NCBI GenBank assembly: GCA_965204765.1
Contig: CBDBFG010000004.1
Coordinates: 558,001 to 622,000, forward strand
Source of the DNA: CBDBFG01 sp965204765
GTDB taxonomy: Bacteria; Pseudomonadota; Alphaproteobacteria; Caedimonadales; UBA9215
Length of the DNA stretch: 64,000 nt
Direction of reading: 5' to 3'
The position numbers were made by a program, and so were the translations under genes. Positions 54,698-63,416 of the stretch are shown one piece after another. Position 1 is the first letter of the stretch. Each line of letters begins with the position of its first letter. A model generated the notes under the pieces. The model was not told the origin of the DNA. It ran no database searches and saw only the letters and a program-made list of their open reading frames with translations.

Positions 54698-55462
54698 TTA
54701 CACCGCTATAGGTCCTTTTGTTGAACCATGAATAAATTGTTTTACGTACTCGTTTTTTGTGGTGCTTAATTCTTTTTTGCTACCTTCCCATATTATTTGA
54801 CCATTATGTAGCATTGCAATCCGATCTGCTATTCTTTTGGCGCTATCCATATCATGAGTAATAGTTACCGAAGTAGCACTTAATTTACGTATGGTATCTT
54901 TTATTAAATTATCTATGACACAGCCCATTATTGGGTCTAATCCAGTAGTTGGCTCATCAAAGAAAATTATTTCTGGTTTTGAAATAATTGCTCTGGCAAG
55001 CGCTACTCTCCTTTGCATTCCTCCGGATAATTCTGCAGGATATAATTGACTTGCTTCTTGGCCTAGACCGACAGTTTTTAGTATCTCTATGCTTTTGTTT
55101 TGAGCAGATTCTCTGGATATAGCTTTTGCCTGTAACAGACTAAAATATATATTTTCCCATACGGTAAGACTGTCAAATAAAGCTGATCCTTGAAATAACA
55201 TGCTAATTTTATTGCGCACCGAGTCAACAACAGATTTTTCACCATGTATCATATCTGTATCAAGGATATTGATATCACTACCTTTATCGGGTTGTAGCAA
55301 TCCAAGTATACATTTTAGTAATACAGATTTTCCCGATCCTGAACCACCAATGATTACAAGTGATTCGCCCGGGCTAATTGTTAGGTCAATATTGTTTAAA
55401 ACTACTTTACCGTTAAATGATTTACTTAGTTTATTAATTTCAATTATTGGGTGCTGAGCCAT
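54698..55462 (-). CDS. mlaF: Phospholipid ABC transporter ATP-binding protein MlaF
   Basis: 254 residues. Walker A GGSGSGKSVLLKCILG, Q-loop MLFQGSALFDSLTVWENIYF, signature LSGGMQRRVALARAI, Walker B IIFFDEPTTGLDPIMG, switch His in VTITHDM. The LFDSLTVWENI and GLDPI features are those of MlaF. With MlaE it drives phospholipid traffic that keeps the outer membrane asymmetric. MlaD and MlaB/C are not in the window. 14 bp after mlaE. Confidence 0.92.
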   Translation of the reverse strand: MAQHPIIEINKLSKSFNGKVVLNNIDLTISPGESLVIIGGSGSGKSVLLKCILGLLQPDKGSDINILDTDMIHGEKSVVDSVRNKISMLFQGSALFDSLTVWENIYFSLLQAKAISRESAQNKSIEILKTVGLGQEASQLYPAELSGGMQRRVALARAIISKPEIIFFDEPTTGLDPIMGCVIDNLIKDTIRKLSATSVTITHDMDSAKRIADRIAMLHNGQIIWEGSKKELSTTKNEYVKQFIHGSTKGPIAV

Positions 55463-55476
55463 TTTTGCCTATTTGC

Positions 55477-56259
55477 CTATATATTATTATCAAAAAACAA
55501 AATTGTTAATAAATAGTTAGCGATCAAAATTAAAATTGAAGAAGATACCACAGCTTTTGTGGTGGCGTTACCAACTCCTTGTGCTCCTTTACCAGAACAA
55601 TATCCGCTATAGCAACCCATTATTGTGACAATAAAGCCAAAAACAGAGGCTTTGACCAATCCGAATATTACATCTTGCAATTCCAGGTATTGTGCGCTTT
55701 GCTTCAAATATGCGCTATAATTAAAATCTAATTTATACACTGCAACTAAATAACCACCCATCACCCCTATGACATCAGCTACCAGGACAAGAAGGGGGAG
55801 TACTATCATTCCTGCTAATACTCTTGGTACAACCAGGTATTTTATTGGATTAGTTGCCAGTATAACTAATGCATCGATCTGTTCAGTTACCCTCATGGTG
55901 CCTATTTCTGCGGCTATTGCAGCACCGACTCTTCCGGCGATCATTAAACCGGCTAAAACTGGGGCTAGCTCTCTTGTAATAGATAAAATCACCACTATCG
56001 GTAGGGCACTTTCTACGGCAAATCTCGAAAATCCGGTATAGCTTTGTAGGGCTAGTACCATTCCTGTGAATATTGCGGTTAAACCAACTACTGGTAAGGA
56101 ATTGTAGCCAATATTTAACATTTGTTTGCTAAATTCTCTACCGTAAAAGGTAGGGGTAAAGACAGCATAGATAGTGCGTGCAGAAAATAATGCTATTTTT
56201 CCTACATTTTCCATGAACAACAGAGTATAAAAACCTATCTTATTGACAGCATTAACCAT
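55477..56259 (-). CDS. mlaE: Phospholipid ABC transporter permease MlaE
   Basis: 260 residues, five to six membrane helices. Family motifs: VVGLTAIFTGMVLALQSYTG, ITRELAPVLAGLMIAGRVGA, AAEIGTMRVTEQIDALVILA (coupling helix with the EIGTM motif), NPIKYLVVPRVLAG. AAAGGAC ribosome-binding site. Between alr and mlaF, the same order as in Rickettsia. Confidence 0.93.
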   Translation of the reverse strand: MVNAVNKIGFYTLLFMENVGKIALFSARTIYAVFTPTFYGREFSKQMLNIGYNSLPVVGLTAIFTGMVLALQSYTGFSRFAVESALPIVVILSITRELAPVLAGLMIAGRVGAAIAAEIGTMRVTEQIDALVILATNPIKYLVVPRVLAGMIVLPLLVLVADVIGVMGGYLVAVYKLDFNYSAYLKQSAQYLELQDVIFGLVKASVFGFIVTIMGCYSGYCSGKGAQGVGNATTKAVVSSSILILIANYLLTILFFDNNI

Positions 56260-56323
56260 TTTAGTCCTTTAAAATTATTTTTTATTTTTTTTATAACTTG
56301 TAGCCTAGTCCAATTGGATACAA

Positions 56324-57478
56324 CTAAGTTAACATTTTTTTGTCTTCATTGGTATTATTATTATAAATTCTATGATATCTAGATCCTTGTTTTACAAATA
56401 ACTCATATATTGAAGTATTAGCTGACATAGCAAATTTTCTGGCACTATCAGCATCTGAATATAATGTGGCCCACATGTTCTCTTCGACTGATCCGGTCGG
56501 GTGTGAGGTTATATCTACCATCATAACATCCATAGAAACTATACCTATAATAGGGGATTTTTGCCCATTGATTATTATGTGTCCTTTATTGGATGATGCA
56601 CGCATTATCCCGTCTGCATGGCCAACGGCTAACAATGCGATTCTGGTTTTACGTTTGCACACATAGGTACCGTCGTAACCCACGATTTTCCCTCTTGGTA
56701 ATTCTCTAATGCGCAGTATTTTGGCATATGCTTTGATACAAGTTTTTAGAGGGAGGAGCCCGTCATAGTTTATCGTTTTATATCCGTAAACAGCCATGCC
56801 AATACGGACCATATCAAATTGATACTGATCACCTAAAGCAGTTCCTGCGGAATGCGCAAATGAAATGCGCAGATTAGGATCTTTAGCATGGAATGTTTTG
56901 ATGCTTTTTAACTGTATACAGTTAGTTGGTTCATCTATAATACTGGAGTGCACAAGGTGACTCATTAAAAATTTAATATTTAGGTGATTCCAAATTTTTT
57001 TATTCTCTAATAAATCATCAAATTCCTGTTCTGATAATCCTTCGCGTCCAAGACCTGTGTCAACATGTAAGTTGCATGCTAGTTTTTGTGATTGTAAGGC
57101 ATTGAAATTAGACCATCTTATAGCTTGGTCATACGAAATGATACATGGGATCAGGTTGTGCTGTTGAAATAACCCTTCTGTCCCTGGGAATACTCCATTT
57201 AATACATATATATTGATTTCTTGATTGGGATAATTGGTGCGTGCTTCTATTGCTTCCTCTATAAAAGCAAAAAAGAAATTTTTACATCCAGAATCAATAA
57301 GAGTTCCCATTATTGGTCGTGCACCGAGGCCATATGCATTTGCTTTTAGTACAACCGCTATTTCTGTGTTCTGCGCAACAAACTTTGTCAGCATTTTATA
57401 ATTATAGGATATTGCAGACAGGTCAATAGCAAGTACTTTTGATACATATTGTGGGATATTTTTTAATATATTCATCAT
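56324..57478 (-). CDS. alr: Alanine racemase
   Basis: 384 residues, fold-type III PLP enzyme. PLP Lys in VLKANAYGLGA, LHVDTGLGREGLS, VRIGMAVYGYK, and the second-domain catalytic Tyr in VGYDGTYVCKRK. GHADGIMR and SMDVMMVDIT follow. Makes D-alanine for Ddl, MurF and hence the peptidoglycan stem. The two ATGs at its start are adjacent; no good ribosome-binding site. 250 bp of empty DNA lie upstream. Confidence 0.93.
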   Translation of the reverse strand: MMNILKNIPQYVSKVLAIDLSAISYNYKMLTKFVAQNTEIAVVLKANAYGLGARPIMGTLIDSGCKNFFFAFIEEAIEARTNYPNQEINIYVLNGVFPGTEGLFQQHNLIPCIISYDQAIRWSNFNALQSQKLACNLHVDTGLGREGLSEQEFDDLLENKKIWNHLNIKFLMSHLVHSSIIDEPTNCIQLKSIKTFHAKDPNLRISFAHSAGTALGDQYQFDMVRIGMAVYGYKTINYDGLLPLKTCIKAYAKILRIRELPRGKIVGYDGTYVCKRKTRIALLAVGHADGIMRASSNKGHIIINGQKSPIIGIVSMDVMMVDITSHPTGSVEENMWATLYSDADSARKFAMSANTSIYELFVKQGSRYHRIYNNNTNEDKKMLT

Positions 57479-57732
57479 ACAATTATTTATTAATTAATTT
57501 GCACCATTGGTTGTATAGTCTGTATACCTAAAGTCATTAATATTATTGCACATCTACTATAACTTCATGTGATAATATCATGGATAGGTACGGTTGTTAA
57601 TTATGCTTTGCAACGCGGGAGTATCCTATTTTTTTAGTTCTTTAGTCCCATTGCCTTACACTTTATCATCGCTATAATATATCAGACAAATATTTTTGCT
57701 ATATATTAGTAACAATTGATTAAATTGAGTAT

Positions 57733-58278
57733 TTATTTTTTACCATTATTCAATTCATTGGTTATCCATTCATATACATATCCTATTCCTGATAAAATAG
57801 TTGTTGCTGCTGTACAGATAAATATTATGGTATTGATATTGCGTAGATTGATACCTATTGCCACTTGTGCAAGAATTATAACTACTAGTCCTATTTGCAT
57901 GAATGTATTGATTTTACTGATTAGCAATGGGGTAATTCTAGTATTGTTGTTTAAGAACAATAGCGATAGCACGACGCCCCCAACTATCACAATATCTCTA
58001 AATACTACTATAATAACTAGCCATGAGGGTATTAATGACTGGATTCCCATGGTTAAAAATACTCCTACTAATAGCACTTTATCAGCAATAGGATCCATAT
58101 ATTGGCCAAGTTTTGTATCACAGTTCATTATCCTTGCGAGCATACCATCCAGTAAATCAGATATTCCCGCTACAAAGAATGTAATAAGAGCCCAAAGATA
58201 GTTATGGTCTAATAATAACCATACTATTAGGGGTACCATAAATAATCTTACTAAACTAATCAAATTGGGGATATTCAA
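57733..58278 (-). CDS. pgsA: CDP-diacylglycerol--glycerol-3-phosphate 3-phosphatidyltransferase
   Basis: 181 residues, multi-pass. The CDP-alcohol phosphotransferase motif DLLDGMLARIMNCDTKLGQY followed by MDPIAD fits D-x2-DG-x2-AR-x8-G-x3-D-x3-D exactly. N-terminal NIPNLISLVRLFMVPLIVW is typical of PgsA. Makes phosphatidylglycerol phosphate. Start overlaps the stop of the DUF2066 gene by 4 bp. Confidence 0.88.
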   Translation of the reverse strand: MNIPNLISLVRLFMVPLIVWLLLDHNYLWALITFFVAGISDLLDGMLARIMNCDTKLGQYMDPIADKVLLVGVFLTMGIQSLIPSWLVIIVVFRDIVIVGGVVLSLLFLNNNTRITPLLISKINTFMQIGLVVIILAQVAIGINLRNINTIIFICTAATTILSGIGYVYEWITNELNNGKK

Positions 58279-59378
58279 TTTTTATTCTCCATTTGTGCGT
58301 GTCTGATATATAATACCTTATTGTGATCTGCATGTATAACATAGTTGTGCGCAGATAGTATTTTTTGTATTTTTGCAAAGCTCAGATTAGATTGTAACAT
58401 TATTTTGGCCTGTTGAGATGAAAGACTCTTAAGTATAAAAGAAAAACCATGTTTCTTCATATGTTTTTTTGTTTTGTCCCAGCTGCTTTGGTCATCAAAA
58501 TTTATAATTACTGTGTACCGCTTTGGTTGTTTTTGCAGTAGTAAATCGCATTCATATTTTTTAAAAAAATTGATAGTTAAAGATAGGGCTGTGGCCAAAT
58601 GGTCGTTAGGTGGTATCAAGGTAGCTTCTTGTGAGCATTTTATAGATCCATTTTTTGAAAAGATTGTAATAGTGAGCTCATGATAATCGTTATCATGGGA
58701 CAGTCGTTTTAAGTTTGGTACAACAAGTGATGTTTTATTATATCGTTTCATCATTTGCAGTATTTTCACCCTATCATGCAGATTGATGTCTGATATTGCG
58801 ACGGTTTGTATATCTTGCAAGTCGTACAGTGGCAACATTAAATGATTAGCGTATTTATGATTTACTAAATATTCTTTCCAAGGATTGGTGTATGTCCATA
58901 GCATGGCTTCATCAGGAGTAATGTATATGGGCAAGATAAGCGATTGATCTAAGGATGGGTAGCGATGTTGTTGTTTGATTGTACTATTTTGTGCAGATTT
59001 ACTTATATAATCATTTAATTTATCTTGATCAAAGTGTATAGCAAATTCTCCAATATATTTCTTGTGCGAGAATTTTTCAGATTCGATGGTGAAAGAACTA
59101 ATAATTTTTTCCATTTCTGAAGCATTTGGGAATCTTACGGTATCATAATCAGTTATTTTATGATGAAGTTGTACAATTTTTGCAAAAGCATTCTTTTTTG
59201 CTTTGTCAATTGCGATGTTTTTTGCGGTAATGGCATCGATATTGTTGATTTGTATTCTGATTATAGGAGAGGTAATGACAGATTTTGCACATGCTGTCCT
59301 ATTAATTAGAACACCTAGTAATATATGCAAAACAATAGCAACAATTTGATTAATTTGCCACATTTTATCATTACCCAT
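58275..59378 (-). CDS. DUF2066 domain-containing exported protein
   Basis: 367 residues from ATG 59378 (a TTG three codons upstream is possible; ATG 59363 also). Hydrophobic signal segment INQIVAIVLHILLGVLI ending near TACA. The following region (AIDKAKKNAFAKIVQLHHKI, then YIGEFAIHFDQDKLNDYI) fits the DUF2066 pattern of an N-terminal A-x3-A-x3-A helix and a strand block. The linkage to pgsA, common in Alphaproteobacteria, supports this. Function unknown; periplasmic. Confidence 0.7.
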   Translation of the reverse strand: MGNDKMWQINQIVAIVLHILLGVLINRTACAKSVITSPIIRIQINNIDAITAKNIAIDKAKKNAFAKIVQLHHKITDYDTVRFPNASEMEKIISSFTIESEKFSHKKYIGEFAIHFDQDKLNDYISKSAQNSTIKQQHRYPSLDQSLILPIYITPDEAMLWTYTNPWKEYLVNHKYANHLMLPLYDLQDIQTVAISDINLHDRVKILQMMKRYNKTSLVVPNLKRLSHDNDYHELTITIFSKNGSIKCSQEATLIPPNDHLATALSLTINFFKKYECDLLLQKQPKRYTVIINFDDQSSWDKTKKHMKKHGFSFILKSLSSQQAKIMLQSNLSFAKIQKILSAHNYVIHADHNKVLYIRHAQMENKN

Positions 59379-59572
59379 TATAATCAATAATTAACTACTA
59401 ACAGTTGCACTACCTTAGCAACTGATACGCCAAGCTTATGGTGCATACCCAACTGGTCAGTAAGCACCTTTGAAGGAAATATCCTGGTAATACCTATTTT
59501 AGCAGTAATTACAGGAATTATTTCCGATTACTAAAGGAAAAATAAATTTATAAGAGTAGATAACTACACTAT

Positions 59573-59992
59573 CTATCCCACCAATTCTAATCCGCTAAAA
59601 AAGAAATTAATTTCTTTTTGTGCGTTTTCTATCGAATCTGAGCCATGTACAGAGTTAGCTTCTATTGATTCCGCGAATTCTTTTCTTATTGTGCCTGATT
59701 CAGCTTCCTCTGGATTTGTTGCTCCCATTATCTTGCGGTATTGTGAAACTGCATTCTCGCCTTCTAATACTTGTACAATAACTGGTGCAGAAATCATAAA
59801 TTTGCATAAATCGCTAAAAAATGGTCTAGCAGAGTGTACTTGATAAAATTGAGCTGCTTGATATTCTGTCAAATGGATTCTTTTTTGGGCTATGATCTTT
59901 AAATTGTTTTCTTCGATAATTGTATTTATTTTGCCGCTAATATTGCGCATAGTAGCATCAGGCTTTATAATTGATAGTGTTCTTTCTGTCAT
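59573..59992 (-). CDS. ndk: Nucleoside diphosphate kinase
   Basis: 139 residues. ERTLSIIKPDATMRN, the catalytic His in NSVHGSDSIENAQKEI, and IMGATNPEEAESGTIRKEF. Balances NTP pools by phosphohistidine transfer. Strong AAGGAG ribosome-binding site. Third of the minus-strand pepA-holC-ndk group. Confidence 0.96.
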   Translation of the reverse strand: MTERTLSIIKPDATMRNISGKINTIIEENNLKIIAQKRIHLTEYQAAQFYQVHSARPFFSDLCKFMISAPVIVQVLEGENAVSQYRKIMGATNPEEAESGTIRKEFAESIEANSVHGSDSIENAQKEINFFFSGLELVG

Positions 59993-60124
59993 TGTTTATC
60001 TCCTTAATATTGTATTGCCTTTATATAACTATCTTGTTGATTTATGCAAGTTCTAAGCACTGATAGCAGAATTTTTTATATGACAATGCCGATTAGTATG
60101 ATTTTGAAACTAGAAAACTATGGT

Positions 60125-60568
60125 TTATTTTTGTAACCATTTACCGTTGCTATCTTGTGACCAGTATTTCATGTTATTACAATTTTCTTTATAGTGTTTC
60201 CATCGTATGCGTGCGTTATGTACTTTATCATGGTCTTTACCATTAAATACTTCTAATATCTTTTTGAATGGAGCGTCATTATCCACTATGACATTGGCAA
60301 GAGATACAATAATGTCTGAATTATTGGGGTTTTCAATCTTAGTAGTCAGCCAAACCGGCTGTTCCGATGCAAATCCTTCTTGGCTGCTGCCATGAGGAAT
60401 AAAACTTTTTTGGCTAAAGCGCCAAAGTAGGTTGTTATATGTATTCAGCTGTTCTGGGCTTTCTAGAAGTAAGACAACTTGCAGGCTGGATTCGTATATT
60501 TTGTTAATTAAATTGGCGACAGTCTTATCAAAATCGCCGTATAAAAAATGATAAAAATTAATATCCAT
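60125..60568 (-). CDS. holC: DNA polymerase III subunit chi
   Basis: 147 residues from ATG 60568 (MDINFYHFLYGDFDKTVANL), which matches the usual HolC start; an earlier ATG at 60631 would add 21 unrelated residues. Motifs LLWRFSQKSFIPHGS, QPVWLTTKIENPNNSDI, and ARIRWKHYKENCNNMKYWSQ. Links the clamp loader to SSB. Follows pepA, a conserved alphaproteobacterial arrangement. Confidence 0.85.
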   Translation of the reverse strand: MDINFYHFLYGDFDKTVANLINKIYESSLQVVLLLESPEQLNTYNNLLWRFSQKSFIPHGSSQEGFASEQPVWLTTKIENPNNSDIIVSLANVIVDNDAPFKKILEVFNGKDHDKVHNARIRWKHYKENCNNMKYWSQDSNGKWLQK

Positions 60569-60700
60569 TTCCAGACATCTTGTTATATGAGCCATTGTCA
60601 CATAAGTGAACGATAGTTCGTAGATTTTCATTTACCATTTTTATCATTCACTTAGTGACACTAAATTAAATATATAGTTGAAGACTAGTATGCGCGGTAT

Positions 60701-62194
60701 TTACACTTCGTAATAGTCTTGCAGGAATTTGTTTAATATGCTTACTCCAAAACCTGTTGGGCCTTCAGATGATTTTTTTATGGACTTGTCCCATCCTGTT
60801 CCCGCAATATCCAGGTGGGCCCAAGGTACCTCGTTCACAAAATTTTGTAAGAATTGCCCACCAATTATGCTACCTGCTTCTCTTGTCATCGGACAGTGAT
60901 TAATATCAGCAATATGAGAGTTCATCAGTTTTTGATATGCCTCTCCTAATGGGAAGCGCCATAACTTTTCTCCGGTTTTAATACCACTGGCTAATAATTG
61001 CTCCGATAAATTGTCATTATTGGAAAACAAGCCAGCATATTCATGACCAACTGCCGATATAATTGCACCCGTAAGAGTAGCTAAATTAATCATAAATTGC
61101 GGTTTAAACCTATCCTGAGTGTACCACAGCGCATCTGCAAGGATTAATCTACCTTCTGCGTCTGTATTCAGTATTTCAACAGTTTTACCAGAGATAGATG
61201 TTAAAACATCTCCAGGCTTTAAAGCGCTTCCTGATGGCATATTCTCTGCTAACGCAACCACACCTAGAGCGTTAATTTTTGCTTTTCTAGAGGCTATTGT
61301 TTTCATTAACCCAACCACAGCAGATGATCCAGCCATATCGTATTTCATTTCATCCATTCTCATGGTTGGTTTGATGCAAATACCCCCGGCATCAAATGTT
61401 ACCCCTTTACCCACAAATGCCACAGGTTGTTGATCATTGCTGCCGCCATTCCATTTCATTATGACTAAGCGTGGTTTTTTTTCACTTCCTTGTGCTACTC
61501 CTAGTAGGCATTCCATACCTAGTTTTTGCATATCTTTTTCGTTGAGAATTTCAATATCTATATTCACAGATTTTAATTCATCTTTTATTATTTCGGCGTA
61601 TGATTCTGGATAAAGCTTGTTACCTGGTTCTGCGCCAAGGTCTTTTGTAAGGGCAATACCATTTGCCAAGTGCTCAAGGGCTGAGAAATTAGAACATGCT
61701 TCTTTAGAATGTTCTGTTACTACTGAAAATTCTTGTAGATAATCTTTTTCTAGCTCTGTAGTGGTAGTTTTGTATTTTTCAAATCTCCACGAGCCTTTTA
61801 ATGCTCCAAATGCTATATGAGCGGCTACTTCTCCGTTACTGATGGAATTAAATGATAGATTATCCAGATGAAATACGGCGTGTTCTGCTTTCGTATTATC
61901 CAAAGATTTATAAGCAAGTTTCCCTAGTTGTTGGAGTTTAAGTTCTGTAACATCGTCTTTTTTTCCAAGACCTAAGATTATAATTCTGTGTGCTTTTACA
62001 TCGTGAGAGGTAACAAAATTGATAACTTCACCCATTTTCCCTGAAAATTTTTCATTCTTTAAAGTGCGCTCTATTGTATTATTAGTGGTATCGTTTGTTC
62101 TTTGTGCTGCAGAGGAAAATTCATTGCCCTCAAATATTCCAACAATAATTGGTGCGTTTTCATGTGCTGTTTCCTGTAAAAAATTAATCTTCAT
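60701..62194 (-). CDS. pepA: Leucyl aminopeptidase
   Basis: 497 residues, M17 family. Metal and catalytic motifs: VGKGVTFDAGGICIKPTMRM, YDMAGSSAVVGLM, LAENMPSGSALKPGDVL, and the signature NTDAEGRLILADAL. N-terminal macrodomain-like part is less conserved. Releases N-terminal residues from peptides in the cytoplasm; in some bacteria also a DNA-binding Xer accessory protein. GTAGGA ribosome-binding site. Confidence 0.96.
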   Translation of the reverse strand: MKINFLQETAHENAPIIVGIFEGNEFSSAAQRTNDTTNNTIERTLKNEKFSGKMGEVINFVTSHDVKAHRIIILGLGKKDDVTELKLQQLGKLAYKSLDNTKAEHAVFHLDNLSFNSISNGEVAAHIAFGALKGSWRFEKYKTTTTELEKDYLQEFSVVTEHSKEACSNFSALEHLANGIALTKDLGAEPGNKLYPESYAEIIKDELKSVNIDIEILNEKDMQKLGMECLLGVAQGSEKKPRLVIMKWNGGSNDQQPVAFVGKGVTFDAGGICIKPTMRMDEMKYDMAGSSAVVGLMKTIASRKAKINALGVVALAENMPSGSALKPGDVLTSISGKTVEILNTDAEGRLILADALWYTQDRFKPQFMINLATLTGAIISAVGHEYAGLFSNNDNLSEQLLASGIKTGEKLWRFPLGEAYQKLMNSHIADINHCPMTREAGSIIGGQFLQNFVNEVPWAHLDIAGTGWDKSIKKSSEGPTGFGVSILNKFLQDYYEV

Positions 62195-62295
62195 TGCTGT
62201 ATCCTACTCTTATTTCTTGGAACCTGTAAATCACAACCATTCTCATGAAAAAAACTGAATTTGTAAAGCATAAATAAGTGATCTGTTCTATTTAC

Positions 62296-62324
62296 TTGAC
62301 AGCCTTGCGCAAAAAATGTATCAA
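62296..62324 (+). promoter_or_regulatory. Promoter of rpmG
   Basis: TTGACA (62296-62301), 17-bp spacer, TATCAA (62319-62324); predicted start about 62331, 17 bases before the rpmG ATG. Confidence 0.6.
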
Positions 62325-62347
62325 AAATCAAAAGTATTGGGTTTGTT

Positions 62348-62518
62348 ATGGCGAAAAAAGGTCCTGTGATAAAGATTAGGTTGGTTAGTGAGGAAAAGAC
62401 GGGTTATTTTTATGTAACCAAAAAGAATCCTCGTAATATACCGGAAAAAATGGTTGTGAAAAAATACGATCCAGTGGCTAGGAAGCACTGTAATTTCAAA
62501 GAAGCCAAGATAAAATAG
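62348..62518 (+). CDS. rpmG: 50S ribosomal protein L33
   Basis: 56 residues: MAKKGPVIKIRLVSEEKTGY, FYVTKKNPRNIPEKMVVKKY, DPVARKHCNFKEAKIK. This is the usual alphaproteobacterial L33 (Cys-free except one) with the KYDPV-x-RKH signature. It is too short for a long-ORF search and lies antisense to a spurious frame. Own promoter upstream; divergent from pepA. Confidence 0.95.
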   Translation: MAKKGPVIKIRLVSEEKTGYFYVTKKNPRNIPEKMVVKKYDPVARKHCNFKEAKIK

Positions 62519-62736
62519 ATATTTGTGCATTATTTGTACTTAAATATTTCTAGTCTTGCTAAGCGTGTTCGTTGCTGTCATTATGGATATGTAAAATAAA
62601 CTAAGTATTGTCGTTCTACCTTTGTTATGGCCAGAATGATAGACTAGGTTTTTTTAATTTGAAATGATACTGTTAAGTTACTTGTAAATTATGTAATAAA
62701 TTTATAGAATGTCGGTAACTTTTTTTGTTGGGTGCT

Positions 62737-63408
62737 ATGATAATAACTTGTCCTTCGTGTTTAAAGCGTTACTCTGTAGAAGATAATCTTATCGGTGATG
62801 AAGGAAGGCAGGTACAGTGTGTGTCTTGCAATAACATATGGGTGTTTAGTCCCTCTAGAGTGGTGCAAGAGTCTCATACTTCTAAGGTTAATGTGAAGAA
62901 AAATGATAATAGCCGAAAATCCAAATCTGGGTTGTATTGGTTCTTGTTGCTATCTGTTATTGCCCTTTGCGGGTCAGGTCTTTATTTAATGAAGAAGCAG
63001 GTATTAGAAGTGTTACCACAATCAAAAGTATTATATGATTTTTTTCATTCGCCTAAAATCAATTCTTTGTGCACTTTAAAGATACAAGATCTTAACTATT
63101 CTATTAATAAAATTAGCGGCGGAAAGCAAAAGATTACCCTGAGCGGTATTATTGTTAATTATGGCAAGGTTGTGCAAAGAGTAAGACCCTTGAAGGTAAC
63201 GATTAAAGGTGATTGTCGTTATGCTGATTTATGGCATAAATTGCTTAATAAGTACATTGAACGCGGTGCTAACAATAAGTGTGCTCTGGGAAGTTGGTCG
63301 TACGAGCCTAGTGAATCAAAGGTTTATCCAGGTGAAAAGCTTTCTTTTGAGACAAAATCAGACAAATTGTTTCTTGGCGGCGACTCCATTAAGGTACAAT
63401 TTAACTAG
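62737..63408 (+). CDS. Zinc-ribbon membrane protein (MJ0042 type)
   Basis: 223 residues from ATG 62737. N-terminal zinc ribbon Cys5-x2-Cys8 and Cys28-x2-Cys31 (ITCPSCLKRYSVEDNLIG, VQCVSCNNIWVF), then a basic linker, one membrane helix (about 65-85) and a ~135-residue C-terminal domain on the far side. The C-terminal strand pattern (KITLSGIIVNYGKVVQRVRP) resembles DUF3426/FxLYD-type domains found in such proteins. Role unknown. gmhA starts 8 bp later. Confidence 0.7.
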   Translation: MIITCPSCLKRYSVEDNLIGDEGRQVQCVSCNNIWVFSPSRVVQESHTSKVNVKKNDNSRKSKSGLYWFLLLSVIALCGSGLYLMKKQVLEVLPQSKVLYDFFHSPKINSLCTLKIQDLNYSINKISGGKQKITLSGIIVNYGKVVQRVRPLKVTIKGDCRYADLWHKLLNKYIERGANNKCALGSWSYEPSESKVYPGEKLSFETKSDKLFLGGDSIKVQFN

Positions 63409-63416
63409 AGGTAAGT

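Noticed and set aside
57716..58201. Plus-strand frame of 161 codons
   Set aside because: Antisense to pgsA; hydrophobicity mirrors the membrane protein on the other strand.
62321..62530. Minus-strand frame of 69 codons
   Set aside because: Antisense to rpmG, which is a certain gene.
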